Positions 19,979 to 35,165 of a stretch of 64,000 nt of DNA are shown piece after piece. Source of the DNA: Phenylobacterium sp. SCN 70-31 (GTDB lineage Bacteria > Pseudomonadota > Alphaproteobacteria > Caulobacterales > Caulobacteraceae); the NCBI RefSeq assembly GCF_001724605.1, contig NZ_MEEX01000004.1:124001-188000 (forward strand), read 5' to 3'. How positions within the stretch are numbered: position 1 is the stretch's first letter; every line of letters begins with the position of its first letter. The notes under the pieces are model-generated. The model was not told the origin of the DNA. It made no database searches and saw only the letters and a list, made by a program, of their open reading frames with translations. The position numbers and the translations under genes were made by a program.

Positions 19979-21169
19979 GTGACCGCCGCGGCCCCCATCC
20001 GTTCCTGCCTGACCCGCCTCAGCCTGACCGACTTCCGGTCTTACGATCGCGCGGAACTGGCGCTGGACGGGCGGCCCGTGTGGCTGGCGGGGCCGAACGG
20101 GGCGGGCAAGACCAACATCCTGGAGGCGGTGAGCTTCCTGATCCCCGGCCGGGGGCTGCGCGGCTCGGCCCTGGCCGAGGTGGGCCGCCGACTGTCCGGC
20201 GAGCGGCAGGGCCGCGCCTGGGCGGTGGCGGTGACGATGCGCGGGCCGGAAGCCGGACCAGAGACCGGGCCAGACGCTGGGGCGGGGAGCGAGACGCGCC
20301 TGGGCACCGGCGTGGAGCAGGCCGGCGCCGCGCGTCGTGTGGTGCGGGTGGAGGGCGAGCCCGTCCCGCCCGGCCGGCTGGCCGAGCACGTCCGCCAGGT
20401 CTGGCTGACCCCGGCCCAGGACCGGCTGTTCCTGGAGGGCGCGGCGGACCGGCGCCGCTTCTTCGACCGGCTGGTGTTCGCCGCCGAGCCGGCGCACGCG
20501 GCCCACGTCCAGGCCTATGAGAAGGCGATGCGCGAGCGGATGCGGCTGCTCACCGACGGCCCGGCCGACGCCGCCTGGCTGGACGCGCTAGAGGCCCGGC
20601 TGGCCGAGGCCGGAACGCTGATGGCCGAGGCCCGCGCCCGTACGCTGGCGGCGCTGTCGGCCGAGATCGCCACCCGGGGCGACCGGCCCTTTCCCCAGGC
20701 GCGGCTGGCGCTGGCCGGCGACTGGGAGCGGATGGCCGGCGAGGGCGTGGACTTCGCCGAGATCGAGGCGCGGCTGGCGCGGGCGCTGCGGCAGGCGCGC
20801 GAGCGCGACGCCGCGGCCGGCCGGGCGCTGACCGGGCCGCACCGGGGCGACCTCTCGGTGATCCACCTGGAGAAGGACCGCCCGGCCTCCGAGTGCTCCA
20901 CCGGCGAGCAGAAGGCCCTGATCCTCAACCTCGTGCTGGCCCAGGCCGCCCGCCTGGCCCGCGCCGCCAACGCGCCCGCGCCGCTCCTGTTGCTGGACGA
21001 GGTGGCCGCCCACCTGGACGCCCGGCGCCGCGCGGCCCTGTTCGACGAGATCGAGGCCCTGGGCCTCCAGGCCTTCCTGACCGGAACCGACGAGATGCTG
21101 TTCGAAGCTTTGGCAGGTCGCGCCCAGGGCTTCCGCGTCGAGCCGTCCGGGGTTGCCCCCGTCGGGTGA
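19979..21169 (+). CDS. recF: DNA replication and repair protein RecF
   Basis: 396 aa from a GTG start. The N-terminus is typical ([21 protein letters not shown]), then Walker [10 protein letters not shown] near residue 38, the ABC-like signature [11 protein letters not shown] near 305, and Walker [13 protein letters not shown] near 342. RecF loads RecA at gapped DNA with RecO and RecR. It lies 3.2 kb before gyrB on the same strand with three other genes between; dnaA and dnaN, its common partners, are not in the window. The product is slightly longer than usual because of an acidic insert after residue 85 ([17 protein letters not shown]). Confidence 0.95.
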   Translation: MTAAAPIRSCLTRLSLTDFRSYDRAELALDGRPVWLAGPNGAGKTNILEAVSFLIPGRGLRGSALAEVGRRLSGERQGRAWAVAVTMRGPEAGPETGPDAGAGSETRLGTGVEQAGAARRVVRVEGEPVPPGRLAEHVRQVWLTPAQDRLFLEGAADRRRFFDRLVFAAEPAHAAHVQAYEKAMRERMRLLTDGPADAAWLDALEARLAEAGTLMAEARARTLAALSAEIATRGDRPFPQARLALAGDWERMAGEGVDFAEIEARLARALRQARERDAAAGRALTGPHRGDLSVIHLEKDRPASECSTGEQKALILNLVLAQAARLARAANAPAPLLLLDEVAAHLDARRRAALFDEIEALGLQAFLTGTDEMLFEALAGRAQGFRVEPSGVAPVG

Positions 21170-21220
21170 AGCGGCGCTCCCTCGTCGCAACGAACCGGAC
21201 GGTGTCGGGGGGAGGGCGCG

Positions 21221-22045
21221 ATGAGGATCCTGCTGGTCTCGGACCTGCACTACGCCCTGAAGCAGTACGACTGGACGCTGACCGCCGCGCCGGACTTCGA
21301 CGTGGTGGTGATCGCGGGCGACCATCTGGACATTTCCAGCCCCCTGGACGGCTCGATCCAGGTGGTGGTGATCCTGAAACACCTCCAGCGGATAGCCCGG
21401 GCGACGCGCCTGATCGTGTCGTCGGGCAACCACGACCTCGACCGGCGCAACGGCCAGGGCGAGCGGGTGGCCTCGTGGATGGACTGGGTCCGGCGGATGG
21501 GGATCGCGGCGGACGGCGACGCCGTGGAGATCGGGGACACGCTGCTGACGGTCTGTCCCTGGTGGGACGGCCCCCTCTCGCGCGAGGCGGTGGGCGCGCA
21601 ACTGGCGCGGGACGCGGCGCGGCGACCGGAAGCGGGCCGCTGGATCTGGGTCTACCACGCCCCGCCCGAAGGCTCGCCGACGAGCTGGGACGGGCGGCGC
21701 GACTGGGGCGACGGCGAGCTGTCGGCCTGGATCGACGCCTACCGCCCCGACATGGTGCTGGCCGGACACATCCACCAGGCGCCGTTTCGGCCCGAGGGCT
21801 CGTGGGTCGACCGGATCGGCGACACCTGGGTGTTCAACTGCGGTCGCCAGATCGGCCCCGTCCCGCCGCACATCGTGATCGACACCCAGGCTCGCGCCGC
21901 CGCCTGGTTCTCGCTGGCCGGAACCGAGGCGGTGCGCCTGGACCGGCCGCTGCTCCGGCCCCTGGAGTCGTTGGACGCGCCGCCCGAGTGGCTGGCGGAC
22001 TGGGGCCGCGGGCCTATCCGGGATCGCGATCCGATCCCGGCGTGA
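21221..22045 (+). CDS. Calcineurin-like metallophosphoesterase of unknown substrate
   Basis: 274 aa, cytoplasmic, no signal peptide. The metallophosphoesterase motifs are SDLHYA (N-terminus), AGDHLD, SSGNHDLD, the HAPP histidine and GHIHQAP, in the standard order for a two-metal site. The AGD is followed by H where many members have N. It has GGGAGGG upstream. It follows recF by 51 bases and could be co-transcribed, but it is not the PdeM enzyme of the ligase-associated repair set (that family's typical N-terminal features are absent). Its last 32 bases overlap the convergent cNMP-binding gene, with a hairpin in the overlap. Confidence 0.75.
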   Translation: MRILLVSDLHYALKQYDWTLTAAPDFDVVVIAGDHLDISSPLDGSIQVVVILKHLQRIARATRLIVSSGNHDLDRRNGQGERVASWMDWVRRMGIAADGDAVEIGDTLLTVCPWWDGPLSREAVGAQLARDAARRPEAGRWIWVYHAPPEGSPTSWDGRRDWGDGELSAWIDAYRPDMVLAGHIHQAPFRPEGSWVDRIGDTWVFNCGRQIGPVPPHIVIDTQARAAAWFSLAGTEAVRLDRPLLRPLESLDAPPEWLADWGRGPIRDRDPIPA

Positions 22046-22505
22046 ACGCGTCGAGCGGCTGGTGGAGCAGGCATTCCAGGATCTCGTCCACGAAGCCGAG
22101 GTGGCCGGCCTCCGCCTCGAACTGGGTCTTGAGGTCGACGAGATAGGCGGTCACCCCGTTCAGCCGCCGGGCGATGACGCGGGCCAGGTGGAAGGCGATG
22201 TGCGGATGCGCCCGGATGAAGCTGGCGCCGTCCTCGCTCACATGGGCGCGGACCGGCCCCAGGGCGCGCACGGTGGCCATGTGCGGCGCCTCCAGCAGCA
22301 CCGACATCTCGCCGAAGACGGCGCCGGGTTCGGCGACGGTGTCGATGCGGTGCTCGCCCTTGGCCACCTCGACCACACCCTCGACCAGCACGTAGAGCCG
22401 CCCGGTCGTCTCGCCCTCGGGCAGCAGCGCCTCGCCATCGGCGAAGGTCGCGACGGGCAGGTCGCGGCAGACGTCGAGCAGGGAGGGCGATGGAGGGGCC
22501 GCCAT
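22014..22505 (-). CDS. Stand-alone cyclic-nucleotide-binding-fold protein
   Basis: 163 aa with one CAP-type beta roll (about residues 15-110: EALLPEGETTGRLYVLVEG ... GAVFGEMSVLLEAPHMATVRAL) and a helical C-terminus, but no DNA-binding domain. The phosphate-binding cassette keeps Gly-Glu (65-66), but the arginine that normally grips the cyclic phosphate is replaced: PHMATV stands where PR(A/S)ATV is expected. It may therefore not bind cAMP or cGMP in the usual way. It could serve as a regulatory subunit or a degenerate sensor. Its 3' end overlaps the metallophosphoesterase gene by 32 bases. Confidence 0.75.
   Translation of the reverse strand: MAAPPSPSLLDVCRDLPVATFADGEALLPEGETTGRLYVLVEGVVEVAKGEHRIDTVAEPGAVFGEMSVLLEAPHMATVRALGPVRAHVSEDGASFIRAHPHIAFHLARVIARRLNGVTAYLVDLKTQFEAEAGHLGFVDEILECLLHQPLDAFTPGSDRDPG
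22018..22040. terminator. Hairpin inside the overlapping ends of two convergent genes
   Basis: A perfect 9-bp inverted repeat, CCGGGATCG (22018-22026) and CGATCCCGG (22032-22040) with a five-base loop, lies within the 32-base overlap of the metallophosphoesterase and cNMP-binding genes, so it is coding on both strands. No T-tract follows. It may slow convergent transcription or stabilise both 3' ends. Confidence 0.4.
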
Positions 22506-22640
22506 ATGCCGACGCTAGCGGGCCGCTGGCCGCCCGGCGCGGGAATTCGGGGGTCGTGCGCCCGACGCCGGCCGGCTGGTCAGCAATTGGGCGCCGGCGA
22601 CGCCACGTTCACTCAGGGGTGATGCCCGTCGAACCGACGC

Positions 22641-26852
<4,212 letters not shown>

Positions 26853-27069
26853 GGCTTCGGCCTGGCGAAAACGGCGCTGCGCCGCCTTCGCCTGACCATC
26901 CGGGTTCGGTATCTGCGCGCCGCTCCTCTCTGGCGGGCGGCGTTGCTATTTCCGCGGGTATTTTAGATTCAACCCGTGGGTGTGTTCGTTAGGCGGACGT
27001 TCACGGTTCGGAAACTCTGATAGTCCGTGCGCCGAAGTGATTCGCGCGCTGTCTCAAAGGGTTGGGTCC

Positions 27070-27552
27070 ATGAAGCTTCGAAACGTCCTCGCCGCCGTCA
27101 CCGCCGGCGCCGCCCTCGCCGCTGCGGGCGCAGCCCAGGCCGCCCTGGTGCTCGTCGGAAGCTGGGGACTGAACAACGGCCCGACCCTCGATCTGGCGAC
27201 GCCGATGTCGGCGCAGCAGGTGGCCGCGCAGCTCTTCGGCGGCGCGCCCGAGGACTATGTGATCTCGACGGTGGACAACTCGGCGAACGCGCTCGCCTGG
27301 TACGCCGTGCTGGGCTTCCCGGGGATTACGTCCATCGCCGGCCATGACGTCAGCAACGCGGCGGGCTTCGACCTGTCGGCCTATGTCTACGACCCGGAGC
27401 TGGTCGACGAGCAGGATCGCTTCGTGAACTACGCCTTCGCCGAGCGCGATGTGGGGCCCGGTATCCCCGAGCCGGCGACCTGGGCCCTGATGATCGGCGG
27501 CCTGGGTCTGACGGGCGCGGTCCTTCGTCGCCGGCGCCCCGCGACCGCCTGA
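27070..27552 (+). CDS. PEP-CTERM sorting-signal exported protein
   Basis: 160 aa from the ATG at 27070. It has a signal peptide (MKLRNVLAAVTAGAALAAAGAAQA), a roughly 100-residue secreted region with no family I know, and a C-terminal tag: IPEPATWALMIGGLGLTGAVLRRRR. This is the Pro-Glu-Pro motif, a transmembrane helix and an arginine cluster. Such tags are recognised by exosortase-type systems in exopolysaccharide-producing bacteria; no exosortase is in the window. Upstream in-frame starts would bury the signal. It follows gyrB by 217 bases and converges on recQ. Confidence 0.85.
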   Translation: MKLRNVLAAVTAGAALAAAGAAQAALVLVGSWGLNNGPTLDLATPMSAQQVAAQLFGGAPEDYVISTVDNSANALAWYAVLGFPGITSIAGHDVSNAAGFDLSAYVYDPELVDEQDRFVNYAFAERDVGPGIPEPATWALMIGGLGLTGAVLRRRRPATA

Positions 27553-27588
27553 CGGCGAGGCGTGGCCGTTCGGCCGCGCGGCCCTATT

Positions 27589-27605
27589 CGCTTCGCTGCG
27601 AAGCG
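27589..27605. terminator. Hairpin between convergent PEP-CTERM and recQ genes
   Basis: CGCTTCG (27589-27595) and CGAAGCG (27599-27605) form a perfect 7-bp stem with a CTG loop, just after a second GGCC-rich dyad (27565-27583). No T-tract follows on either strand, so termination strength is doubtful; the position between convergent stops fits a bidirectional transcript end. Confidence 0.4.
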
Positions 27606-27613
27606 CCGACCGC

Positions 27614-29485
<1,872 letters not shown>

Positions 29486-29586
29486 GGCGTCTCTATGCCG
29501 CGCGTCGGCGCCCGGCGCCATTCACAACGCGGCGCTCATGCGCGGCGACGCTTCCCGGATTTCAAGCAACCACGGCCGCCACGTAT

Positions 29587-29614
29587 GGGTGGGGGTCGGG
29601 GTCGGGGTCGGGGG
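29587..29614 (+). other. G-quadruplex-type tract with GTCGGG repeats upstream of recQ
   Basis: Five G-runs on the plus strand (29587-29589, 29591-29595, 29598-29601, 29604-29607, 29610-29614) are separated by one- or two-base loops (T or TC). This satisfies the usual G3+N1-7 quadruplex rule and is also a short tandem repeat of GTCGGG. It lies between the enoyl-CoA hydratase stop and the recQ start, in the template strand of the recQ leader. Confidence 0.65.
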
Positions 29615-29627
29615 TCGGCGGTGTTGT

Positions 29628-30383
29628 CTACCCCTGCTTCACGGCCTTGCTCTGGAAGCCGGCGATGCGGTCGGCCATGTCGGGGCCGCGGCCTTCCCCG
29701 CGGTAGATCTCGTGGGCGAGGCCCGCGCCGAGGGGCAGGCCGTCGGTCTCTCGGATCAGGCGCTTGTTGGCGCGGTGGCTGAACCAGGAATTGGCGAGGA
29801 TCTGCGCCACGAGCGCGTCCAGGCGGGCGTCGAACTCCGCGTCGGGCACGCAGAAGTCGGCGAGGCCCAGGCCCAGCGCCTCGGCGCCCCCCACCGTCCG
29901 GCAGGTGAGCATCATCTCGCGCGCCCGATAGGTCCCGACCCGGCGTGGCAGGCGTTGCGACAGTCCCCAGACCGGTGTCAGCGCCCACTTGGCGTGGGTG
30001 TCGGCGAAGCGCGCGCCCTCGGCGGCGAAGACGATGTCGCCGGCCAGCGCCAGCTCCAGCGCGCCGGTGTAGCAGTGGTCGTGGACGGCGCTGATCACGG
30101 GCTGGGGCAGGTCGGCCAGCCGCTCGATCACCTTCGACTGGAAGAACGGCTCGGGCAGCTTCTCGCCCGCGGCGATGTCCGACAGATCGTGGCCGGCCGA
30201 GAAGCAGCGGCCGGCGCCCCTCACCACGACGAGGCCCACCGCATCGGTCTGGCCGGCGATGGCGCGGACGTGGCCGTCCAGTTCCCGGAAGAGATCGGCG
30301 TTCAGGGCGTTCAGCTTGTCGGGCCGATTGAGGGTGAGGATCGCCGCGCCGCCGCGATCCTCGCGCAGGACCAGGTTTGTCAT
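29628..30383 (-). CDS. Enoyl-CoA hydratase/isomerase family protein
   Basis: 251 aa with the crotonase fold. The oxyanion-hole segment GAGRCFSAGHDLSDIA lies near residues 55-70. The second signature is around ALELALAGDIVFAAEGARFADTHAKWALTP. The usual catalytic Glu at the second site is not obvious (the THAKWAL region instead), so the exact reaction (hydratase, isomerase or other crotonase chemistry) is open. The start at 30383 lies five bases after the stop of the N-acyl-D-amino-acid deacylase gene, so the two are an operon. The C-terminus (EIYRGEGRGPDMADRIAGFQSK) is typical of the family. It probably acts in acyl-CoA degradation. Confidence 0.85.
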   Translation of the reverse strand: MTNLVLREDRGGAAILTLNRPDKLNALNADLFRELDGHVRAIAGQTDAVGLVVVRGAGRCFSAGHDLSDIAAGEKLPEPFFQSKVIERLADLPQPVISAVHDHCYTGALELALAGDIVFAAEGARFADTHAKWALTPVWGLSQRLPRRVGTYRAREMMLTCRTVGGAEALGLGLADFCVPDAEFDARLDALVAQILANSWFSHRANKRLIRETDGLPLGAGLAHEIYRGEGRGPDMADRIAGFQSKAVKQG

Positions 30384-30387
30384 GTCC

Positions 30388-32139
30388 CTACTCCGCCGCA
30401 AGGGCCACAGGCGCGGGCTGCGCCCCGCGGAGCAGCCGGCCCGGAAGGGCCCCGGTCGGCTCGCCGTCCCGATAGGTGATGCTTCCCTCCACCAGGGTCG
30501 CCGTGTAGCCGTCGGCCCGCTGGATCAGCCGTCGGCCGCCCGCGGGCAGGTCATAGGCCACCTGCGGCGCGCGCAGGTTCAGCCGGCCGTAGTCGATCAC
30601 GTTGAGGTCGGCGCGGTAGCCCGGCGCCACGAGGCCCCGGTCGTACAGGCCCACCAGCTCGGCGGTGTCGCGGCACTGGGCCTTGACCATGTGCTCCAGC
30701 GGCAGGCGGGGGCCACGCGCGCGGTCCCGCGTCCAGTGGACGAGGTTGGTGGTGGGGAAACTGCCGTCGCAGATCATGCCGACATGCGCGCCGCCGTCCG
30801 ACAGGCCGGGGACCACCTGCGGGTGGTTCAGCATCTCGTAGGCCGGGTCGAGGCTGCCGGAGGCGTAGTTCAGGAACGGGAGGTACAGCATCCCCCGTCC
30901 CCCGTTGGTGAGCATGTGGTCCAGCGCCACTTCCGCGGGGTCCAGCCCCGCCCGCGCCGCGACGGCCGCCACGGTCTGGTCGGCGGTGGGTTCGTAGTCC
31001 GGGACCTCGCCCATCAGGAACATCTTGTCCCAGTTCCGCGGCTGCGTGCCGGCGAAGCCGCGCCGGTCCCCCGTCTCCTCCGCGAGCAGCGCCCGGCGGA
31101 ATTCTGGGTCGCGCAGGCGCGCGACGCGCTCGGCCAGGGGCAGCGTCTTGATGGCCTGGTACGAGGGATTCTGGGTGAAGGGGTTGATGGTCAGTTCGAG
31201 ACCGAACAGCACGCCCACGGGCCGGGTCGCGGCCTGGGCCTTCATGGACAGTCCGGCGGCGCCGGCGTCGGCGAGATACCCCAGAAGGGCCTTGTAGCTG
31301 TCGGGCGCCCGGGGGCTCTGGACCAGGCTGAACGATAGCGGCCGTCCCGACGTTTCCACGATGCGCCGCATCATGGCGAATTCCTCGGCCGGGTCGGGGA
31401 AGTCCGATACGAACTGCAGCACGCCGCCGCCGGCCCCGTTGTTGGCCGCCGCCATGCCCAGGGCGATGCCGGTCAGCTCGTCCTCTCCGGCGGTCAGGGT
31501 GGCGATGGGCGAGCCGTCCGAACTGCGGTGGTTCAGGGTGCGCGAGGTGCCGAAGCCGATGGCGCCCGCCTCCATCGCCCGCCTGGCCAGCGCCGCCATC
31601 GCCGCGATGTCGGCCTCCGTGGCCGGCTCCCGGTCCACGCCCCGTTGGCCCATGACGTAGACCCGCAGCGCCGCGTGCGGGAGCTGGCTGCCCACGTCCA
31701 CGTCGAACCGGCGTCGCGCCAGGCTGTCGAGGTATTCGGGATAGCTCTCCCAGTTCCAAGGCAGCCCGTCGGACAGCACGGGGAAGGGAATGTCCTCCAC
31801 GCCCTCCATCAGCCGGATCAGCCGGTCGTGGTCGTCGGGCCTGCACGGCGCGAAACCCACGCCGCAGTTGCCCATGATCACCGTGGTCACGCCGTGCCAG
31901 GACGAGGGCTGCATGCGCTCGTCCCACGTCGCCTGGCCGTCGTAGTGGGTGTGGACGTCGACGAAGCCGGGCGTGACGATCTGGCCCCGGGCGTCGATCT
32001 CCTCGGCGCCCACGCCGGCGATGCGGCCCACGGCGGCGATCCGGCCGTCCTTCACGCCGACATCGGCCTCGAAGGGCGCGCCGCCCCCGCCGTCCACCAC
32101 CGTGCCGCCGCGGACGACGACGTCGAAGGCCTTTTCCAT
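30388..32139 (-). CDS. N-acyl-D-amino-acid deacylase / D-aminoacylase-type amidohydrolase
   Basis: 583 aa, amidohydrolase superfamily 3. It has the starting strands of a urease-like composite barrel ([13 protein letters not shown] ... [23 protein letters not shown]). Metal histidines are in HTH (63, 65), and the late region contains [12 protein letters not shown] and the [10 protein letters not shown] strand near the end. The GNCGVGFAP segment is typical of D-aminoacylases. Known members hydrolyse N-acyl-D-amino acids, but the substrate varies widely. It has no signal peptide and is cytoplasmic. It is upstream of and probably co-transcribed with the crotonase gene, which would fit use of the released acyl group; that link is inference. 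Confidence 0.85.
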   Translation of the reverse strand: MEKAFDVVVRGGTVVDGGGGAPFEADVGVKDGRIAAVGRIAGVGAEEIDARGQIVTPGFVDVHTHYDGQATWDERMQPSSWHGVTTVIMGNCGVGFAPCRPDDHDRLIRLMEGVEDIPFPVLSDGLPWNWESYPEYLDSLARRRFDVDVGSQLPHAALRVYVMGQRGVDREPATEADIAAMAALARRAMEAGAIGFGTSRTLNHRSSDGSPIATLTAGEDELTGIALGMAAANNGAGGGVLQFVSDFPDPAEEFAMMRRIVETSGRPLSFSLVQSPRAPDSYKALLGYLADAGAAGLSMKAQAATRPVGVLFGLELTINPFTQNPSYQAIKTLPLAERVARLRDPEFRRALLAEETGDRRGFAGTQPRNWDKMFLMGEVPDYEPTADQTVAAVAARAGLDPAEVALDHMLTNGGRGMLYLPFLNYASGSLDPAYEMLNHPQVVPGLSDGGAHVGMICDGSFPTTNLVHWTRDRARGPRLPLEHMVKAQCRDTAELVGLYDRGLVAPGYRADLNVIDYGRLNLRAPQVAYDLPAGGRRLIQRADGYTATLVEGSITYRDGEPTGALPGRLLRGAQPAPVALAAE

Positions 32140-32271
32140 CGCGCGCTCCCTTCGCGTCGTTGTTTCCGGCCATTAGCCGCCGGTGACGCGGGGTCGGTCA
32201 AGCGCGGGTCCGGTGCCGCGCGTCCGAAGTTCGTAATGAGGAGGCGCCTCGGACGTGGTTGAGGTCCGGCG

Positions 32272-32748
32272 CTAACCGGCTTCGCGCGGCATTTCGGCTT
32301 CCTTGCCGGCGCAGCCGTGGAGACGCCGGTTCGGCAGGGCCGCCTCGGCGACCCAGGGATAGTTCAGGTCGCTCATGCCGTCCGAACAGTCGCTGGCGTA
32401 GACGGTGAGCGTGAGCTGCTCGCCGCCCGGCTCGTGCGCCACCCAGGTGGCGCGGCCCGGCGCCACCGTCGCGCCCTCGGCCCGGTAGACCCGGTCGGTC
32501 TCGCCCGGCGCGGAATAGGTCAGGATCCGGCCGTCGGTCACCCGGATCGCCCAGAACGGCTCGGTTCCCCGCGCCATGATCGGCTGGCTGATGTCCATGC
32601 CGGCGCCTGCCCCCGCCTGGGACGCATCGGTCGCGGCCTGGCTGTCGGGCGCGACGCCGGCGGCCTCGGGCGGCTGGCAGGCGACCAGCGCCAGGGTGGC
32701 GCCGGCGAGAAGGAGGCCGAAGCGCAGCGGATCGGTCCATTGGTGCAT
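32272..32748 (-). CDS. COG3650-type lipoprotein
   Basis: 158 aa from the ATG at 32748, with AAGGA upstream at good spacing. A lipobox LVAC (Cys24) ends the signal peptide, and an Ala/Gln-rich linker follows. The domain begins ARGTEPFWAIRVTDGRILTYS and ends YPWVAEAALPNRRLHGCAGK, a pattern shared with small COG3650/HslJ-like envelope proteins, with a cysteine pair (DCSDG and HGCAG) that may form a disulphide. Outer-membrane or periplasmic lipid-anchored location is expected. Function unknown. It is divergent from the DNA methyltransferase gene across about 200 bases in which I see no further signal. Confidence 0.75.
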   Translation of the reverse strand: MHQWTDPLRFGLLLAGATLALVACQPPEAAGVAPDSQAATDASQAGAGAGMDISQPIMARGTEPFWAIRVTDGRILTYSAPGETDRVYRAEGATVAPGRATWVAHEPGGEQLTLTVYASDCSDGMSDLNYPWVAEAALPNRRLHGCAGKEAEMPREAG

Positions 32749-32946
32749 CGGGATTCCTTCGGGACAACGGCCACCCCGTCGCGGGAGAGCGACGCGGGCG
32801 GCGTACAGAATAGGGACCATCGCAGGGTGAGGGTATTATCGGGCCTTGATAAGGCGAAGCCGGCCGGCGTCTCGCCGGTTCCGACGCCGGCGGCCCGGAC
32901 GAAGCCGGCTTCCGCGGCGGGGCGACGCGCACTAGCGTCCTGCGTC

Positions 32947-34068
32947 GTGGCGCAGCCGTTGACCTTCTACGAATTCTTCGCCGGCGGCGGCATGGCCGCG
33001 CTGGGCCTGGGCGAGGCCTGGACCTGTGCGTTCGCCAACGATTTCGACGCCCGGAAGGCGGCGACCTATCGCGCGAACTTCCCTGAGGCCGCCCATCACC
33101 TGCGCGAGGGCGACGTCTGGGCCCTGACGGCGGACGACCTGCCGGGCCACGCCGATCTCGCGTGGGCCTCCAGCCCATGCCAGGACTTCAGCCTCGCCGG
33201 CGGCCGGGCGGGCCTGGGGGGTGGACGTTCGTCGGCCTTCTTCGGCTTCTGGCGGCTGATGGAGGCGCTGGACGACGGGGGCCGTGCGCCGCGCGCCATC
33301 GTGATCGAGAATGTCAGCGGCCTGCTCACATCCAACGGCGGCGCCGACTTCGCGGCCCTGGGCGCGGCCCTGGCGGGACGCGGCTACCGGTTCGGCGCGC
33401 TGGAGATCGACGCAGCCGCCTTCCTGCCCCAGTCCCGCCCCCGCGTCTTCGTGGTGGCCGCGCGTGAGGCCCCGGCGACCCTGGTCGGGGACAGCCCCTT
33501 CCACACCCGCGCCGTGCGCGCCGCGCACGCCCGCTTGCCGGATGCGGCCGCGCAGGCCTGGGCGTGGTGGCGGCTGGTCGCGCCGCCCGCCCGCAACACC
33601 GACCTTGCGTCTCTGCTCGAGCCCGACGACGCGGTGGCCTGGCGGTCGGAGGCCGAGACGCGAAGGCTGATCTCGCTGATGGGGCCGCTGCACCGGGCGC
33701 GGATCGATGCGGTGAACGGCCGGGCCGTAGGCGCCGTCTTCCGCCGCACCCGCGTAGAGGCCGGCCGGCGCGTCCAGCGGGCCGAGGTCCGCTTCGACGG
33801 CCTGGCCGGCTGCCTGCGCACGCCGCGGGGCGGTTCGTCGCGCCAGGCGATCCTGGTGGTCGAGGGCGGCCGGGTCCGGTCGCGCCTGCTGACCGCCCGC
33901 GAGGCCGCCCGGCTCATGGGGCTTCCCGACAGCTACGCCCTGCCGACCACCACCACCACGGCCCTCCATGTGGCGGGCGACGGCGTGGCCGCGCCCGTGG
34001 TCCGCTGGCTGGCCCGCGAGCTGCTGGAGCCGCTTCTGCATCCCGCCCGGATGCTGGCCGCGGAGTAG
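32947..34068 (+). CDS. DNA (cytosine-5)-methyltransferase
   Basis: 373 aa from a GTG at 32947, the last start before motif I; no strong ribosome site is visible, so the start is uncertain. All C5-methylase motifs are in order: I (FYEFFAGGGMAALGLGE), IV with the catalytic cysteine (SSPCQDFS, about residue 78), VI (ENVSGL), VIII (QSRPRVF), a short target-recognition region, IX (LLTAREAARLMGLPDSY) and X (GDGVAAPVVRWLA). It transfers a methyl from AdoMet to cytosine in a specific DNA site that cannot be read here. No restriction endonuclease is next to it; a Vsr nuclease lies 1.1 kb downstream on the same strand. It is thus an orphan or Dcm-like methylase. Confidence 0.92.
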   Translation: MAQPLTFYEFFAGGGMAALGLGEAWTCAFANDFDARKAATYRANFPEAAHHLREGDVWALTADDLPGHADLAWASSPCQDFSLAGGRAGLGGGRSSAFFGFWRLMEALDDGGRAPRAIVIENVSGLLTSNGGADFAALGAALAGRGYRFGALEIDAAAFLPQSRPRVFVVAAREAPATLVGDSPFHTRAVRAAHARLPDAAAQAWAWWRLVAPPARNTDLASLLEPDDAVAWRSEAETRRLISLMGPLHRARIDAVNGRAVGAVFRRTRVEAGRRVQRAEVRFDGLAGCLRTPRGGSSRQAILVVEGGRVRSRLLTAREAARLMGLPDSYALPTTTTTALHVAGDGVAAPVVRWLARELLEPLLHPARMLAAE

Positions 34069-34175
34069 GGCGTCAGAAAAACTATCGGCAAGGCCACGGT
34101 CTCCCGGCTTCCAATCCCCACCGGAAGGCTTAGGGTTCGGCGCACGTTTCCGAGCCCAGACAGAAGGCCGCTCCG

Positions 34176-35165
34176 ATGGACTCCACCCCTGACAAGGCCT
34201 ACGACGCCGCGCGCTACAGCCGCTCGGGCCGGGGCAAGATCTACGATTCCGTGCTGGATCTGGTCGGCGACACCCCGCTGGTGCGCCTGCCGCGCCTGAC
34301 CGCGGCGCTGAAGCCCAAGGCCGAGGTCGTGGCCAAGCTCGAATTCTTCAACCCGCTGGCCTCGGTGAAGGACCGCATCGGCGTGTCCATGATCGAGTGG
34401 CTGGAGGCGACCGGCAAACTCAAGCCCGGCGGCCGGATCGTGGAGCCCACCTCGGGCAACACCGGCATCGCGCTGGCCTTCGTGGCGGCGGCCAAGGGCT
34501 ATCCGATCACGCTGGTCATGCCCGAGAGCATGTCGATCGAGCGGCGCAAGATGCTGCTGATCCTGGGCGCGACCCTGGAGCTGACGCCGGCCGAGAAGGG
34601 CATGGCCGGCGCCGTCGCCCGCGCCAAGGAGATCGTCGAGGCCACGCCCGGCGCCGTCATGCCGCAGCAGTTCGACAACGCCGCCAATCCCCTGATCCAC
34701 CGGGTTTCGACCGCCGAGGAGATCTGGAACGACACCGACGGCCGCGTGGACGCGGTCATCTCGGGCGTCGGCACGGGCGGTACGATCACCGGCGTCGGCC
34801 AGGTGCTCAAGGCGCGCAAGCCGTCGGTGAAGATGGTGGCGGTCGAACCGACCGCTTCGCCCGTGCTGTCGGGCGGTTCGCCCTCGCCGCACAAGATCCA
34901 GGGGATCGGCGCGGGGTTCGTCCCTTCGATCCTGGATCGCGGCGTGATGGACGAGATCATCCAGGTCAGCAACGACGACGCGTTCGCCATGGCGCGGCGG
35001 GTGGCGAAGGAAGAGGGCATCCCGGTGGGCATCTCGTCGGGCGCCGCCCTGACCGCCGCCTTCGATCTCGCCAGCCGCGACGACATGGCCGGCAAGCTGA
35101 TCGTGGCCATCATCCCGAGCTTCGCCGAGCGCTACATCTCCACCGCCCTGTTCGACGGGCTGTGA
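34176..35165 (+). CDS. cysK: Cysteine synthase A
   Basis: 329 aa, fold-type II PLP enzyme making cysteine from O-acetylserine and sulphide. The PLP lysine is in [11 protein letters not shown] (about Lys65). The phosphate-cradle loop [12 protein letters not shown], the [10 protein letters not shown] turn and the substrate loop are intact. It sits between the cytosine methyltransferase and vsr on one strand, an unusual insertion between two functionally linked genes. A perfect dyad (35162-35170/35183-35191) starts at its stop codon. Confidence 0.94.
   Translation: MDSTPDKAYDAARYSRSGRGKIYDSVLDLVGDTPLVRLPRLTAALKPKAEVVAKLEFFNPLASVKDRIGVSMIEWLEATGKLKPGGRIVEPTSGNTGIALAFVAAAKGYPITLVMPESMSIERRKMLLILGATLELTPAEKGMAGAVARAKEIVEATPGAVMPQQFDNAANPLIHRVSTAEEIWNDTDGRVDAVISGVGTGGTITGVGQVLKARKPSVKMVAVEPTASPVLSGGSPSPHKIQGIGAGFVPSILDRGVMDEIIQVSNDDAFAMARRVAKEEGIPVGISSGAALTAAFDLASRDDMAGKLIVAIIPSFAERYISTALFDGL

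Noticed and set aside
21221-22045. Metallophosphoesterase as the PdeM of the ligase-associated set
   Set aside because: The motif spacing and N-terminus do not fit that family and it lies 27 kb from the ligase.
26853-27069. Terminator after gyrB (CGCCGC/GCGGCG at 26918-26942)
   Set aside because: Six-bp stem with a 13-base loop and only scattered Ts; too weak to list.
32317-32946. Upstream part of the open frame of the cytosine methyltransferase
   Set aside because: It is antisense to the COG3650 lipoprotein gene and has no methyltransferase motifs; the family begins just after 32947.
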